A program made the position numbers and the translations under genes. From positions 558,001 to 622,000 of the forward strand of contig JACKAC010000002.1 of NCBI GenBank assembly GCA_020635255.1: a stretch of DNA of 64,000 nt, given 5' to 3'. The DNA is from Ignavibacteriales bacterium. Lineage in GTDB: Bacteria; Bacteroidota; Ignavibacteria; Tepidaquicellales; Tepidaquicellaceae. The notes below the pieces were generated by a model. It had not been told where the DNA came from. It made no database searches and saw only the letters and a list, made by a program, of their open reading frames with translations. Below are positions 35,201 through 43,602 of this stretch, piece after piece; positions within the stretch are counted from its first letter, which is position 1, and each line of letters opens with the position of its first letter.

Positions 35201-35743
35201 ATGGTGAAAAAATATATTGCAGGTATCGTATTTATTTTAAGCATATTTTGCATATCAAACGTACATTCCCAGGTATTATGGGGAATAGAAGTCGGGGATC
35301 AGAACCAGTATAATACATGGGAAGAGGACGGCGGATACAGGGTGAAAACGGGTGTGGATCTTTGGGGAACGGCGAAATATAAGGACGGGGTGCTGGAGAT
35401 GAGCCTCCCGGACGGAAAGGACGCGGATTTTCAGTCGGCATTTATAGAAATAGTGCAGAACTACGGGCAACCGAGCCTTTTTAAGGACAGGAACATAATG
35501 CTGGAGAAGGAGAAGCACAAACAGGATTCCATAGACGCATACATAGCAACTCAGAAAAAGATCAATCCCCGGTACAAGCATAAAGCGGATACAACTGTGG
35601 TTCCCGAGGACACGAGGAACGTGGACCAGATGGTAGCTGACGGAGACATGACAATGAAAAGGAACTGGATACTGGTGGATTATGAGATGGAGCTGGTGTA
35701 TGATCAATACGGCGTGAGATTTCAGCTTAAGTATTTGAAGTAA
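35201..35743 (+). CDS. Small secreted protein of unknown family, paralogue 1
   Basis: 180 aa with a signal peptide (YIAGIVFILSIFCISNVHS). The mature N-terminus VLWGIEVGDQNQY is followed by an acidic/aromatic region, YGQPSLFKDRN (about 90-100), a charged linker of Lys, Asp and Glu, and NWILVDYEMELVYDQYGV near the end. I do not recognise the family. A paralogue at 38408 shares WG-E-GD, YG-PS-F-DR and W-LVDYE-EL-D in the same order. The two flank the M12B-like peptidase gene on the opposite strand. Secreted or periplasmic location is inferred from the signal peptide. It is followed by inverted repeat copy 2 and a terminator. Confidence 0.7.
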   Translation: MVKKYIAGIVFILSIFCISNVHSQVLWGIEVGDQNQYNTWEEDGGYRVKTGVDLWGTAKYKDGVLEMSLPDGKDADFQSAFIEIVQNYGQPSLFKDRNIMLEKEKHKQDSIDAYIATQKKINPRYKHKADTTVVPEDTRNVDQMVADGDMTMKRNWILVDYEMELVYDQYGVRFQLKYLK

Positions 35744-35750
35744 TTTTTGG

Positions 35751-35790
35751 TTGTTGGTGACGCTCACGGCGTTCGCATAAACACCAACAA
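35751..35790. repeat. REP-like inverted repeat, copy 2
   Basis: Arms TTGTTGGTG (35751-35759) and CACCAACAA (35782-35790), loop of 22 bases beginning ACGCTCACGGCG, then CGGCG. Same orientation and same position relative to a gene end and terminator as copy 1: it starts 7 bases after a plus-strand stop, 37 bases before the terminator stem. Confidence 0.75.
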
Positions 35791-35827
35791 CGGCGAAAAA
35801 GTATTTGGAAAAGTTTAAGGTTTACAA

Positions 35828-35856
35828 AAAAAAGGCGGGTACTACCCGCCTTTTTT
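35828..35856. terminator. Bidirectional terminator between convergent genes
   Basis: Stem AAAAAAGGCGGGT (35828-35840) / ACCCGCCTTTTTT (35844-35856) with loop ACT. The core AAAGGCGGG/CCCGCCTTT is the same as in the terminator at 31134. Confidence 0.85.
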
Positions 35857-35891
35857 ATATTCAGTGGCTGTTGGTGATAATCTTTATTATT

Positions 35892-35917
35892 CGTTGCAGG
35901 TGATAACACCTGCAACG
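35892..35917. repeat. REP-like inverted repeat, variant copy 3
   Basis: Perfect 11-bp arms CGTTGCAGGTG (35892-35902) and CACCTGCAACG (35907-35917) around ATAA. The arms are a variant of those in copies 1 and 2 (GTTGTTGGTG/CACCAACAACG), and a partial left arm, TGTTGGTGA, also occurs just upstream at about 35869. It lies 24 bases from the stop of the M12B-like gene. Confidence 0.6.
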
Positions 35918-35940
35918 GCATTTGGGTTATCAGCTTTCGC

Positions 35941-38235
35941 TTATTTTATCAGTAACATCTTTTTCGTTTCAACGAATGATCCTGCTTCGAGCCTGTAATA
36001 GTAAACACCGCTTGGGAGGCTTGCCGCGTTGAATGAAGCGGAATAGAATCCGGGTGAAAGCACCTCGCTATTTACAAGCGTATTTATCAGGACTCCCCTT
36101 ATGTCATAAATCTTCAGCGTTACAGCAGACTTAGACGGAATATCGAAATTGATCTTTGTTTCCGGGTTGAATGGGTTAGGATAATTCTGCGCAAGTCCAA
36201 ACCTTTCAGGAACCCCGCTATTCAGATTTGAAATGGAAGATGCCATCTGGATAGTGAAGTTTGCATTAGAAAGATCAAAGAAGATATTACCGACAGATTC
36301 AACTTTTACTCTTGCAGTCGCAGTCAGGTTATTCGGAACCGTAATGGATTCGGAGCCGTCGTTAGGAGTATTAGAAGCGAGAGTTATCGGGAAAGTATCA
36401 CCGCCGTCTGTAGAGAGCAGTATGTTAACGTTAGCACAGCTGACGGGAGCGTTATTAGTATTGGCAACGTCCCATGTCACCATTTCGGAGTGTCCTTCTT
36501 CCCAAACAACAGCAGTATTCGGGCTTGTGACGAGGAACGGACCGGCAGACGCATCAGCAGTGAAGAACATCAGGTCATATCCGTGTCCACCACCGCCGGC
36601 GCGGTTATCGCGCGCAGTGAGACGGAATTTAAGAAGCCTGGTATAAGTAGGCAGTCTCTCTCCGAGAGTAGTTGTATTGTTAAGAATGTCGGATTTCTTT
36701 GGGAACATCCTGGACGGAGAAGTGGTCGGATTGAACGACCGGAATATCGGCGCAGTACCACTCGGGCTGTTAGGGTTTCCCTGCGGTCCAACATCATATT
36801 CTTCCCAGCAATAAGTAAGCGGGTCACTGTCAGGGTCGGTAGCCGAACCTGTGAGCATAAACGGAGTGCCGATAGGAATAGTAAATCCACTGGACGGAAG
36901 TGTAACCGTAGGCGCATTATTTCCGGTAGCAGTATTAACCGGACATGTACCGCCAAACCCCGTAGTAAAGCCATCTATCTCGATGAGGCTTCCAACGTGG
37001 AAATAAGGATCGCTGTGGTTTTGAAGGTTAGGCGCGCAAACACCGGCATAACCCATTATAGTCGAAGCGCTTCCCGGTTCAAAAGCCGTGGAAGGATTCG
37101 CATTACAGTTAGTATTATTCTGTGTATGGTTGCCGGCGAACTGGTGTCCCATTTCGTGGGCAACGTAATCGATATCGAACGGATCGCCAACAGGAGCCGG
37201 AAGTCCGGTTACTCCGCGGGCTTTTTGACCGCTTACGCAAACAACTCCAAGTCCTGCAATACCGCCACCGCCTGTGCTGAACACGTGACCAATGTCATAG
37301 TTAGCACTGCCGATAACCGCATCAATATTAGACTGGTTCTGGCTAAGCATAGTAGAACCGTTATTATTTGTGTACGGATCTGTCGATGAATTCGTATAAA
37401 CAAGTAAGCTGTTATTCGCAACCAAGACCATTCTTACCGAGAGATCGTTTTCATAAACCTGATTAACTCTATTTATGGATGTGGTCATCGCCGCCAGCGC
37501 AGTTGGTACAGTTCCGCCATGATAAGCGGCATATTCACCGGTACATGCAAGAGCAAGGCGGTAAGTTCTCAACTGGTCACCGATCGATGAAGGGTTATCC
37601 AGAAGAAGGTTATTATTTTTGCTGTTATCAGGAGTATTTTCAACCTGGCATACAAACTCGTTTGGATCAACCGAAAGGTCTTTAGAGTAGTAGCTGATAT
37701 AATTAGTTACATCATTTTTGCTATACGGGTCAATGAAGAATCTTCCATTGACGGATAAGACAGAGGCATGGAATCCCTGAGGAGTAAGGTCAAGTCTTAC
37801 GTTAGCAGTACCGTCATCAATTCCCTGACCGCAATAGGTCTTAATCTCCGGGAACTGAGCGGCGAGTTCAGGCGCCATTACGGGCGACTCGACAATTTTG
37901 AACCTGCCGAAGCTACCGTCCGGTAGGGGAAGCGATAGGATAACGGATGAATTTTTTGCTTTAACTATACTTTCCAGGGGAGCTTGGTTCAGGATATTTC
38001 TAAGCTCAGACATATTCAAGCTTACGGTCCTATAGTAATCGGGTACGATAACTCTATCACCGACCTGTACAATGGATGATGATTCTACATCAGTCCATAA
38101 TACACCGCTAACATCATTTACGGAAGCATAAAGATTTGAATTGGAGCTGAAATTATTCGTGCCTGAGTCGAAGTGGAGATTTACCAAAACGACAACAAGC
38201 AATATAATAGATGCACCGAGTATTACTTTTTTCAT
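35941..38235 (-). CDS. Reprolysin-like (M12B-type) secreted metallopeptidase with T9SS sorting domain
   Basis: 764 aa with an N-terminal signal segment (VILGASIILLVVVLVNL). A pro-region precedes a metzincin catalytic domain (about 220-430): zinc site HEMGHQFAGNH (360-370) and Met-turn STIMGYAG (Met394). One or two beta-sandwich regions follow (about 440-680), then a T9SS type A domain (AQNYPNPFNPETKINFDIPS to KKMLLIK). Expected to cleave proteins at or beyond the surface after removal of the pro-region. It lies between two paralogous small secreted proteins on the other strand. Family placement is sure to the level of metzincin; the reprolysin label is the closest fit. Confidence 0.9.
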   Translation of the reverse strand: MKKVILGASIILLVVVLVNLHFDSGTNNFSSNSNLYASVNDVSGVLWTDVESSSIVQVGDRVIVPDYYRTVSLNMSELRNILNQAPLESIVKAKNSSVILSLPLPDGSFGRFKIVESPVMAPELAAQFPEIKTYCGQGIDDGTANVRLDLTPQGFHASVLSVNGRFFIDPYSKNDVTNYISYYSKDLSVDPNEFVCQVENTPDNSKNNNLLLDNPSSIGDQLRTYRLALACTGEYAAYHGGTVPTALAAMTTSINRVNQVYENDLSVRMVLVANNSLLVYTNSSTDPYTNNNGSTMLSQNQSNIDAVIGSANYDIGHVFSTGGGGIAGLGVVCVSGQKARGVTGLPAPVGDPFDIDYVAHEMGHQFAGNHTQNNTNCNANPSTAFEPGSASTIMGYAGVCAPNLQNHSDPYFHVGSLIEIDGFTTGFGGTCPVNTATGNNAPTVTLPSSGFTIPIGTPFMLTGSATDPDSDPLTYCWEEYDVGPQGNPNSPSGTAPIFRSFNPTTSPSRMFPKKSDILNNTTTLGERLPTYTRLLKFRLTARDNRAGGGGHGYDLMFFTADASAGPFLVTSPNTAVVWEEGHSEMVTWDVANTNNAPVSCANVNILLSTDGGDTFPITLASNTPNDGSESITVPNNLTATARVKVESVGNIFFDLSNANFTIQMASSISNLNSGVPERFGLAQNYPNPFNPETKINFDIPSKSAVTLKIYDIRGVLINTLVNSEVLSPGFYSASFNAASLPSGVYYYRLEAGSFVETKKMLLIK

Positions 38236-38352
38236 CTTTCTCTTGTTTTAATGATTGGATTTATTTATTTAGTAAAGTTATAATTATTTAAGAATAAAGA
38301 CAAATCAAAACATTGATTAGTTCCCCGGAAAATTTCTGCCTGGTGTGTGAAA

Positions 38353-38385
38353 TTGTATCTGAGGGAAATTAGAGGTTTAAATTTG
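38353..38385 (+). promoter_or_regulatory. Candidate Bacteroidetes-type promoter of secreted paralogue 2
   Basis: TTG (38353-38355), a 22-base gap and TAAATTTG (38378-38385) fit the TTG/TAnnTTTG consensus. The element ends 22 bases before the ATG at 38408. Confidence 0.45.
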
Positions 38386-38407
38386 TAATATATCCAAACA
38401 ATATAAT

Positions 38408-38917
38408 ATGCATTTTATGAGATACATTATTTTAGTTATACTATTGTTATTTGTATATATCGATGGTAAATCACAGACCGTGTGGGGACTGGAGCTGGGT
38501 GATAAAAGCCAGTACGAGCAGTGGGGTGAGGTAGTGGACCTGGACGGATCGGTTTATAAGCAGAATGATGCGGTGGAGTTTTGGGGTAAGGTAATATTCA
38601 GGAATGACAGCCTCATGGGAAAGATAAAATACCCGTCGAAGGAGCAGTTTGACCAGGCATTTATATTACTTGTGAACGAGTACGGCGAGCCGAGTATATT
38701 CAGCGACAGGGACCTGAAGCTGGAAAGGGAAAAGGAAGAAAAAAAGGGTGATTATATTAAAAAGGAAGAGAACAATAAAGTCGACGAGCGTTCGATAGAG
38801 GCAATAGTACAGGACGGTGATCTGATGATGAACAGGAAATGGATACTGGTGGATTACGAGCTGGAACTTTTATGGGATAAAAACGGTATTAGTTTTTTGT
38901 GTAGATATCTTAATTGA
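38408..38917 (+). CDS. Small secreted protein of unknown family, paralogue 2
   Basis: 169 aa, signal peptide (RYIILVILLLFVYIDGKS). It shares with the protein at 35201 the mature start (TVWGLELGDKSQY), YGEPSIFSDRDL in the middle, a highly charged linker (EREKEEKKGD, KKEENNK), and KWILVDYELELLWDKNGI near the C-terminus. Family unknown. An upstream ATG-rich start at 38408 is followed by a second Met at codon 4; either is possible. A good terminator follows. The pair may be accessory to the M12B-like peptidase encoded between them, but this is guesswork from position. Confidence 0.7.
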   Translation: MHFMRYIILVILLLFVYIDGKSQTVWGLELGDKSQYEQWGEVVDLDGSVYKQNDAVEFWGKVIFRNDSLMGKIKYPSKEQFDQAFILLVNEYGEPSIFSDRDLKLEREKEEKKGDYIKKEENNKVDERSIEAIVQDGDLMMNRKWILVDYELELLWDKNGISFLCRYLN

Positions 38918-38941
38918 TATTTGCACTTCCCCCATTATAAG

Positions 38942-38972
38942 CCTTCATGCCGAGAGGTATGAGGGTTTTTTT
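38942..38972 (+). terminator. Rho-independent terminator of secreted paralogue 2
   Basis: CCTTCATGCC (38942-38951) pairs fully with GGTATGAGGG (38956-38965), counting two G-U pairs, around loop GAGA; seven T follow. Confidence 0.8.
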
Positions 38973-39023
38973 ATTTATAACCCCTCTGTCATGGTAATCA
39001 CTCGTTCCTCGCTAACCGTGACT

Positions 39024-39046
39024 TCTCCCCTTTCTAAAAGGGGAGA
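39024..39046. terminator. Hairpin at the 3' end of the propeller gene
   Basis: TCTCCCCTTT (39024-39033) / AAAGGGGAGA (39037-39046), loop CTA, 8 bases beyond the minus-strand stop at 39054. No long U-tract follows on either strand, so termination strength is uncertain. Confidence 0.5.
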
Positions 39047-39053
39047 CCCGATG

Positions 39054-40307
39054 CTATTTTAGTAAGATCATTCTTTTCGATTCGATAAAATCGCCGGAGA
39101 TGAATTTATAAATATACACTCCGCTTGCCATCGCAGGCGCATTCCATTCGACTTCATAGTAGCCTGCTTTGTATTCGGAATTGACGAGAACGGCGATGCG
39201 TTTGCCGGTGATATCATATACGGAGATATTCACCATATCGGAGCCGGAGAATCCGGGGCGGTAAGGAACATCGAACCCGATGATCGTGGACGGGTTAAAC
39301 GGGTTTGGGTAGTTCTGCATTAGTGCGAAGCTACGCGGGAGATTGGCATTGGGATCGACGGGTGTGGGTGAATCTCCTCCGTTAGTAGTGCGAAAGATAG
39401 TTCCGTCCCTGCCGACAATGTATCCTGTATTTTCATCGAGGAATTTTACGAAGGAAAGATTTCTGAGCAGAGGAGGTTCCTGAAGATACCAGGTCACGCC
39501 TCCGTTTATAGTTTTTAAGATAGTGCCGTGATGCCCGGCAATATACCCTGTGTTCGCATTGAGAAAAAAGACGGAACGGAGCGAAGTGCCTGCGTGACTG
39601 ACCTGCTGTTCCCATGAACTCCCTGTATTAGTTGTTTTGTATATATTTCCGGGGAATCCGGCTATAAATGAAAGGGAAGGATCAATATAGTAAACAGAGT
39701 GAAAATTTTTGTAAGTCGGTGAATTGACGCTGTGCCACGAGAGACCACCGTTATCAGTTTTTATTATTGTACCGAACAGACCGACTGCCATTCCGTGTAA
39801 GGGGGAAGAGAAGCTGACGGAGTTAAGCATGTTGACTGTTGGTGAATTAACCTGCGTCCATGTATTCCCGCGGTCTTGTGTAGCAAGTATAGAGCCATAG
39901 TCGCCTACGATAAATCCCGTACTGTCATCAATGAAGGCAGTAGAATTCAAAGCGTAAATGGAAGGGGCTTCCGCCAGGAACCATGATTCGCCCGCGTCGG
40001 TAGTTTTTATTATTGTGCCGTTAGTACCGCAGATGAAGCCGTTGTTCGGGTCAAAGAAATGAACCGATAATAAGACCTGATCAGTGGGAGTGGGTTTTAT
40101 TGCCCAGCTTAGACCTGCGTCGGTGGATTTCATCACGGTACCGTATTGTCCTGCAATAAAGCCGGTATTTTCATTGGTGAATGTAAGGCAAAAGAGCCAG
40201 CTTTGAGCGGGATTATCGATCGCTTTCCATCCAATTTGCGAAAATGTTGGGGAATTTATTGTGAAAAACAGACATATAGATAATATGGTTATGGCAGTTC
40301 GTGGCAT
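39054..40307 (-). CDS. Asp-box (YCF48/BNR-like) propeller with T9SS sorting domain
   Basis: 417 aa with signal peptide (AITILSICLFFTINSPTFS). Seven Asp-box-like repeats (KSTDAGLSW, KTTDAGESW, ATQDRGNTW, KTDNGGLSW, KTTNTGSSW, KTINGGVTW, RTTNGGDS) at even spacing mean a single seven-bladed propeller. The T9SS type A domain runs from MQNYPNPFNPSTIIGFDVP to KRMILLK. Third member of the same architecture in the window, but its composition is like the local G-rich average, unlike the AT-rich copy at 33736. Secreted, function unknown. It is divergent from the M14 carboxypeptidase gene, 74 bases apart. Confidence 0.88.
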   Translation of the reverse strand: MPRTAITILSICLFFTINSPTFSQIGWKAIDNPAQSWLFCLTFTNENTGFIAGQYGTVMKSTDAGLSWAIKPTPTDQVLLSVHFFDPNNGFICGTNGTIIKTTDAGESWFLAEAPSIYALNSTAFIDDSTGFIVGDYGSILATQDRGNTWTQVNSPTVNMLNSVSFSSPLHGMAVGLFGTIIKTDNGGLSWHSVNSPTYKNFHSVYYIDPSLSFIAGFPGNIYKTTNTGSSWEQQVSHAGTSLRSVFFLNANTGYIAGHHGTILKTINGGVTWYLQEPPLLRNLSFVKFLDENTGYIVGRDGTIFRTTNGGDSPTPVDPNANLPRSFALMQNYPNPFNPSTIIGFDVPYRPGFSGSDMVNISVYDITGKRIAVLVNSEYKAGYYEVEWNAPAMASGVYIYKFISGDFIESKRMILLK

Positions 40308-40381
40308 ATCTATATCGTGTTGACTTATGAAAAGAATTTAACTAAGTTAATTGACATATAAAACTAAAATAAAACACATAA

Positions 40382-42880
40382 ATGCGTCCAAATTACCTTA
40401 GATTGGTCTCATTTGCTATTTTACTAATCGGATTATCAGTGATATTCACATCCGGTACAAATGATGACAGATACCGCAACGTGGGGGACATAAATAAGAC
40501 ATTATACGTAAAAATATACAATACCGGTAACGTGCTCGACCGCTTGAGCAAGCTGGGGGTTGCCGTAGATCACGTGGACATAGATAAGACAGACAATACT
40601 TTCCTCGCATATCTAAACGGAGCGGAAGTGCAGACAATGATGGATGAAGGGATAGCATTTGACATAATATACGGAGATTGGTACGAAGATTATTACAGCA
40701 AGATACCACCGATGACGGAGAGCGAGAAGCAACAGCAGAGGCAGATGATGCTCGACAGAGACAATGTGAGCGGGTTTGGATACGGAAGCATGGGCGGATA
40801 TTATACTTATGATGAAGTAATAAGGAAGATTGATTCGATGGCAATGGATTATCCGACGCTCGTGTCGCCGAAATATCAGATAGGAACGACTTTTACCGGT
40901 AAGCCGATATACGCATACAACATCACAAGCAACGCGCCGAGAACAAGCACAAAGCCGCAGGTGTTATACACTGCGCTGATACACGCCCGCGAGGCAATCA
41001 CTGTAATGAACCTGATGTACTTCTCCTATTATTTGTTGGAGAACTACAATACCGACCCGGTCGTGAAATATCTTCTGGATAATAGGGAGCTGGTATTTAT
41101 TCCTTTTGTAAATCCGGACGGGTACAGGTACAATCAAAAGTTTTTCCCGAACGGCGGAGGAATGAGAAGGAAGAACCTCCGCGGTGTAGATACGGTGAAT
41201 TACCAGCAGGCAACGAACGGAATCGACCTCAACAGGAATTTTGGTCTGTATCAATACTGGAACTCTCCGAACGGTGGATCATCGACGAGCCCAAACTCCG
41301 ATACATACAGGGGAACGGCTCCATTTTCTGAGCCGGAGACACAGGCAATACAGAACTTCGCAAACTCGAATAATTTCGTAAACAGCTTGTTTTACCATTC
41401 ATACGGAAACCTGCTCATATATCCGTGGGCATGGATAGACCCGCAGCAGACACCGGATTCAAATATCTATAAGAACTGGACTGGTTTCATGTCAGAGTTT
41501 AACGGATTCCTTCCGGGGGTTGCATCGCAAACCGTCGGATATGAAGTACGGGGCGGTTCGGATGACTGGCTCTACAATGACTCGGCACACTCAAAGATCA
41601 TATCGCTAACTCCGGAGATAGGTACGGGGTCGGACGGCTTCTGGCCTGCTCAAAACCGTATATTCCCGCTAGCGATGATAAATTTAGTACCGAACCTATT
41701 CTGGGCAGGCGCGGCAGATACATTCGCGGTGTATGACGGATCGGGTTTTGCTCCGGGATCGGGCGTGGGCGCAGGAGATACAGCAAGAATATATGTAGCG
41801 GCGAAGAGCGTCGGCGTGAATAACGCTAGCACCGTTACTATGAGCCTCCAGACACTGGATACGGCGGTGACAATATTATCGAACGATAAAACGCTTACCA
41901 ATTTCACATTTTTTGAATCAAAGAACAACATTGCTGATCCGTTCCTATTAAAAATAAATCCGAATATTAATAACGGTCAAACGACTAAACTTTTGGTGAA
42001 TATAAAGCTGGGAACGAACATAGTATCAAGAGACACTATGTCGTTTATACTCGGTACTCCAACAATATTATTCAAAGATACTGTGGTGAGCGTTAACCCA
42101 CTATGGACCGCATCAGGGCCTAACGCTAACAATACATGGGCGACCACGACAAGCGACTTTGTGTCACCTCCGTTTTCATATACTGACAGCCCGTTTGGAA
42201 ATTACAGTTCGAACGTAACCAATACACTTACACTTAATACACCTATTCCTCTGAGCAATACACTGAATATCATTAAGCTGATGTTTAACACAAGGTATGC
42301 AACGGAGAGCGGATGGGATTACGGACAGGTGCAGATCAGTACCAATAACGGAACGTCATGGACAGCGTTACAGGGTAAGTTTACAAAGCCGGGAAGCGGA
42401 AGTTTCCAGCCGAACGGACAGCCTCTATATGACGGAACAATGAGCACGTGGAAGCAGGAAGATATAGACATATCACAATACAGGAATAACAGTGTTAAGC
42501 TGAGATTTTATTTCAGATCCGATAACGGCACCAACCTGGACGGATGGTACGTGGATGATATATGTATATTAGGCTATGACGGAAGCACGGGAATAACCGG
42601 AAACGGTCAGATCCCAGTAAGCTATGATCTGAGCCAGAACTATCCGAATCCATTCAATCCGTCAACGACGATCAATTTCTCTATTCCGAAAGACCAGGCC
42701 GTAACATTAAAGGTTTATGACATGCTCGGAAGGGAAGTATCGCAACTAGTGAGCGGTGTTCAGAAAGCGGGAAGTTACTCGGTAGTATTCGACGGATCGA
42801 AATTATCGAGCGGAGTATATTATTACGAAATAAGAGCGGAGAACTTTGTAGAAACGAAACGAATGGTATTGGTTAAATAA
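40382..42880 (+). CDS. M14-family zinc carboxypeptidase with T9SS sorting domain
   Basis: 832 aa. N-terminal signal segment (LVSFAILLIGLSVIFTSG), pro-region to about 135, then the M14 catalytic domain (about 140-440): HAREAI with zinc ligands His201 and Glu204, NPDGY, the IDLNRNF substrate loop (281-287), His339 in FYHSYGN and the general-base Glu in LTPEIGT. An immune-globulin-like and a jelly-roll-like region follow (about 560-745, the latter with WDYGQVQISTNNG), then a T9SS type A domain (SQNYPNPFNPSTTINFSIPK to KRMVLVK). It should remove C-terminal residues from peptides outside the cell, complementing the nearby endopeptidases and the M28 aminopeptidase. Confidence 0.95.
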   Translation: MRPNYLRLVSFAILLIGLSVIFTSGTNDDRYRNVGDINKTLYVKIYNTGNVLDRLSKLGVAVDHVDIDKTDNTFLAYLNGAEVQTMMDEGIAFDIIYGDWYEDYYSKIPPMTESEKQQQRQMMLDRDNVSGFGYGSMGGYYTYDEVIRKIDSMAMDYPTLVSPKYQIGTTFTGKPIYAYNITSNAPRTSTKPQVLYTALIHAREAITVMNLMYFSYYLLENYNTDPVVKYLLDNRELVFIPFVNPDGYRYNQKFFPNGGGMRRKNLRGVDTVNYQQATNGIDLNRNFGLYQYWNSPNGGSSTSPNSDTYRGTAPFSEPETQAIQNFANSNNFVNSLFYHSYGNLLIYPWAWIDPQQTPDSNIYKNWTGFMSEFNGFLPGVASQTVGYEVRGGSDDWLYNDSAHSKIISLTPEIGTGSDGFWPAQNRIFPLAMINLVPNLFWAGAADTFAVYDGSGFAPGSGVGAGDTARIYVAAKSVGVNNASTVTMSLQTLDTAVTILSNDKTLTNFTFFESKNNIADPFLLKINPNINNGQTTKLLVNIKLGTNIVSRDTMSFILGTPTILFKDTVVSVNPLWTASGPNANNTWATTTSDFVSPPFSYTDSPFGNYSSNVTNTLTLNTPIPLSNTLNIIKLMFNTRYATESGWDYGQVQISTNNGTSWTALQGKFTKPGSGSFQPNGQPLYDGTMSTWKQEDIDISQYRNNSVKLRFYFRSDNGTNLDGWYVDDICILGYDGSTGITGNGQIPVSYDLSQNYPNPFNPSTTINFSIPKDQAVTLKVYDMLGREVSQLVSGVQKAGSYSVVFDGSKLSSGVYYYEIRAENFVETKRMVLVK

Positions 42881-42918
42881 CCCTGAATAAAAAGATAAAT
42901 TTATTTAATTTATAACGG

Positions 42919-42946
42919 AGGGGGTAGAGATACCCCCTTTCTTTTT
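42919..42946 (+). terminator. Rho-independent terminator of the M14 carboxypeptidase gene
   Basis: Stem AGGGGGTA (42919-42926) / TACCCCCT (42931-42938), loop GAGA, followed by TTCTTTTT. Confidence 0.8.
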
Positions 42947-42966
42947 AATAAATCAACGCGGGAATA

Positions 42967-43599
42967 TTGAAAAAATCATTTGCATTAGAAAAAGACGGTC
43001 CCAAGAACCTGGAATTTTCATGGGGGATCGGGTGGAAGGATTTTACAATAAGGCAGGATGGCGATGTAATAGGAACGATAGAGGGTAAGGAAGCATTACG
43101 AGAAGGAAGGGAAGTAACTCTAAAGGACGGCTCACGGCTGTATGTGAGGCTCAACGTGGGGTTAATGGATTCAGGGTTTGAGATACTGCGTGACGGAAAG
43201 CCGCTGGAAGGTTCGAATGCAGACCCGTCGAGCAGGATAAGGAGTTGTTTCGGATTGCTAATTTTGCTTGCGGTCCTGGATATACTTGGAGCAGTATTCG
43301 CGGTGGTCTTTCTTTCCGGTGAAGCAAGCGCAAGGGCGGATGGATTGATATACGGTTTTATTTATTTGTTCTTAGGATTTGTCTATGTTTTCCTGGCATT
43401 GATGGTAAAGAAGCCTTCCGTAACGGCTTTGTATATCGCAATCACACTTATAGTGCTGGAGGTATTGATGGGTATCGGTGTTATGGCGATGGCAGGGGGA
43501 GCGGGTTCTATATTCTGGGCAGTGATAAGGATACTTATTGCAGTTTACCTGGGAACGTCCGTAAAATATTTTCGTGAAGCAAGAGTACAAACAAATTAA
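42967..43599 (+). CDS. Hypothetical four-helix membrane protein with N-terminal soluble domain
   Basis: 210 aa. A soluble N-terminal half (1-90), rich in short strands such as FTIRQDGDVIGTIEG and LKDGSRLYVRLN, is followed by four membrane segments in the C-terminal half (LLILLAVLDILGAVFAVVFL, GLIYGFIYLFLGFVYVFLAL, LYIAITLIVLEVLMGIGVMA, FWAVIRILIAVYLGT). I do not recognise the family. The start is TTG, since no ATG lies at the N-terminal end. The large propeller gene begins 3 bases after its stop, so the two are co-transcribed and may be linked in function. Confidence 0.65.
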   Translation: MKKSFALEKDGPKNLEFSWGIGWKDFTIRQDGDVIGTIEGKEALREGREVTLKDGSRLYVRLNVGLMDSGFEILRDGKPLEGSNADPSSRIRSCFGLLILLAVLDILGAVFAVVFLSGEASARADGLIYGFIYLFLGFVYVFLALMVKKPSVTALYIAITLIVLEVLMGIGVMAMAGGAGSIFWAVIRILIAVYLGTSVKYFREARVQTN

Positions 43600-43602
43600 A
43601 AG

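Noticed and set aside
36490..37389. Long plus-strand frame of 299 codons opposite the M12B-like peptidase gene
   Set aside because: It is antisense to a well-supported gene, has an Arg/Ser-rich low-complexity product without domains, and reflects codon bias of the true strand.
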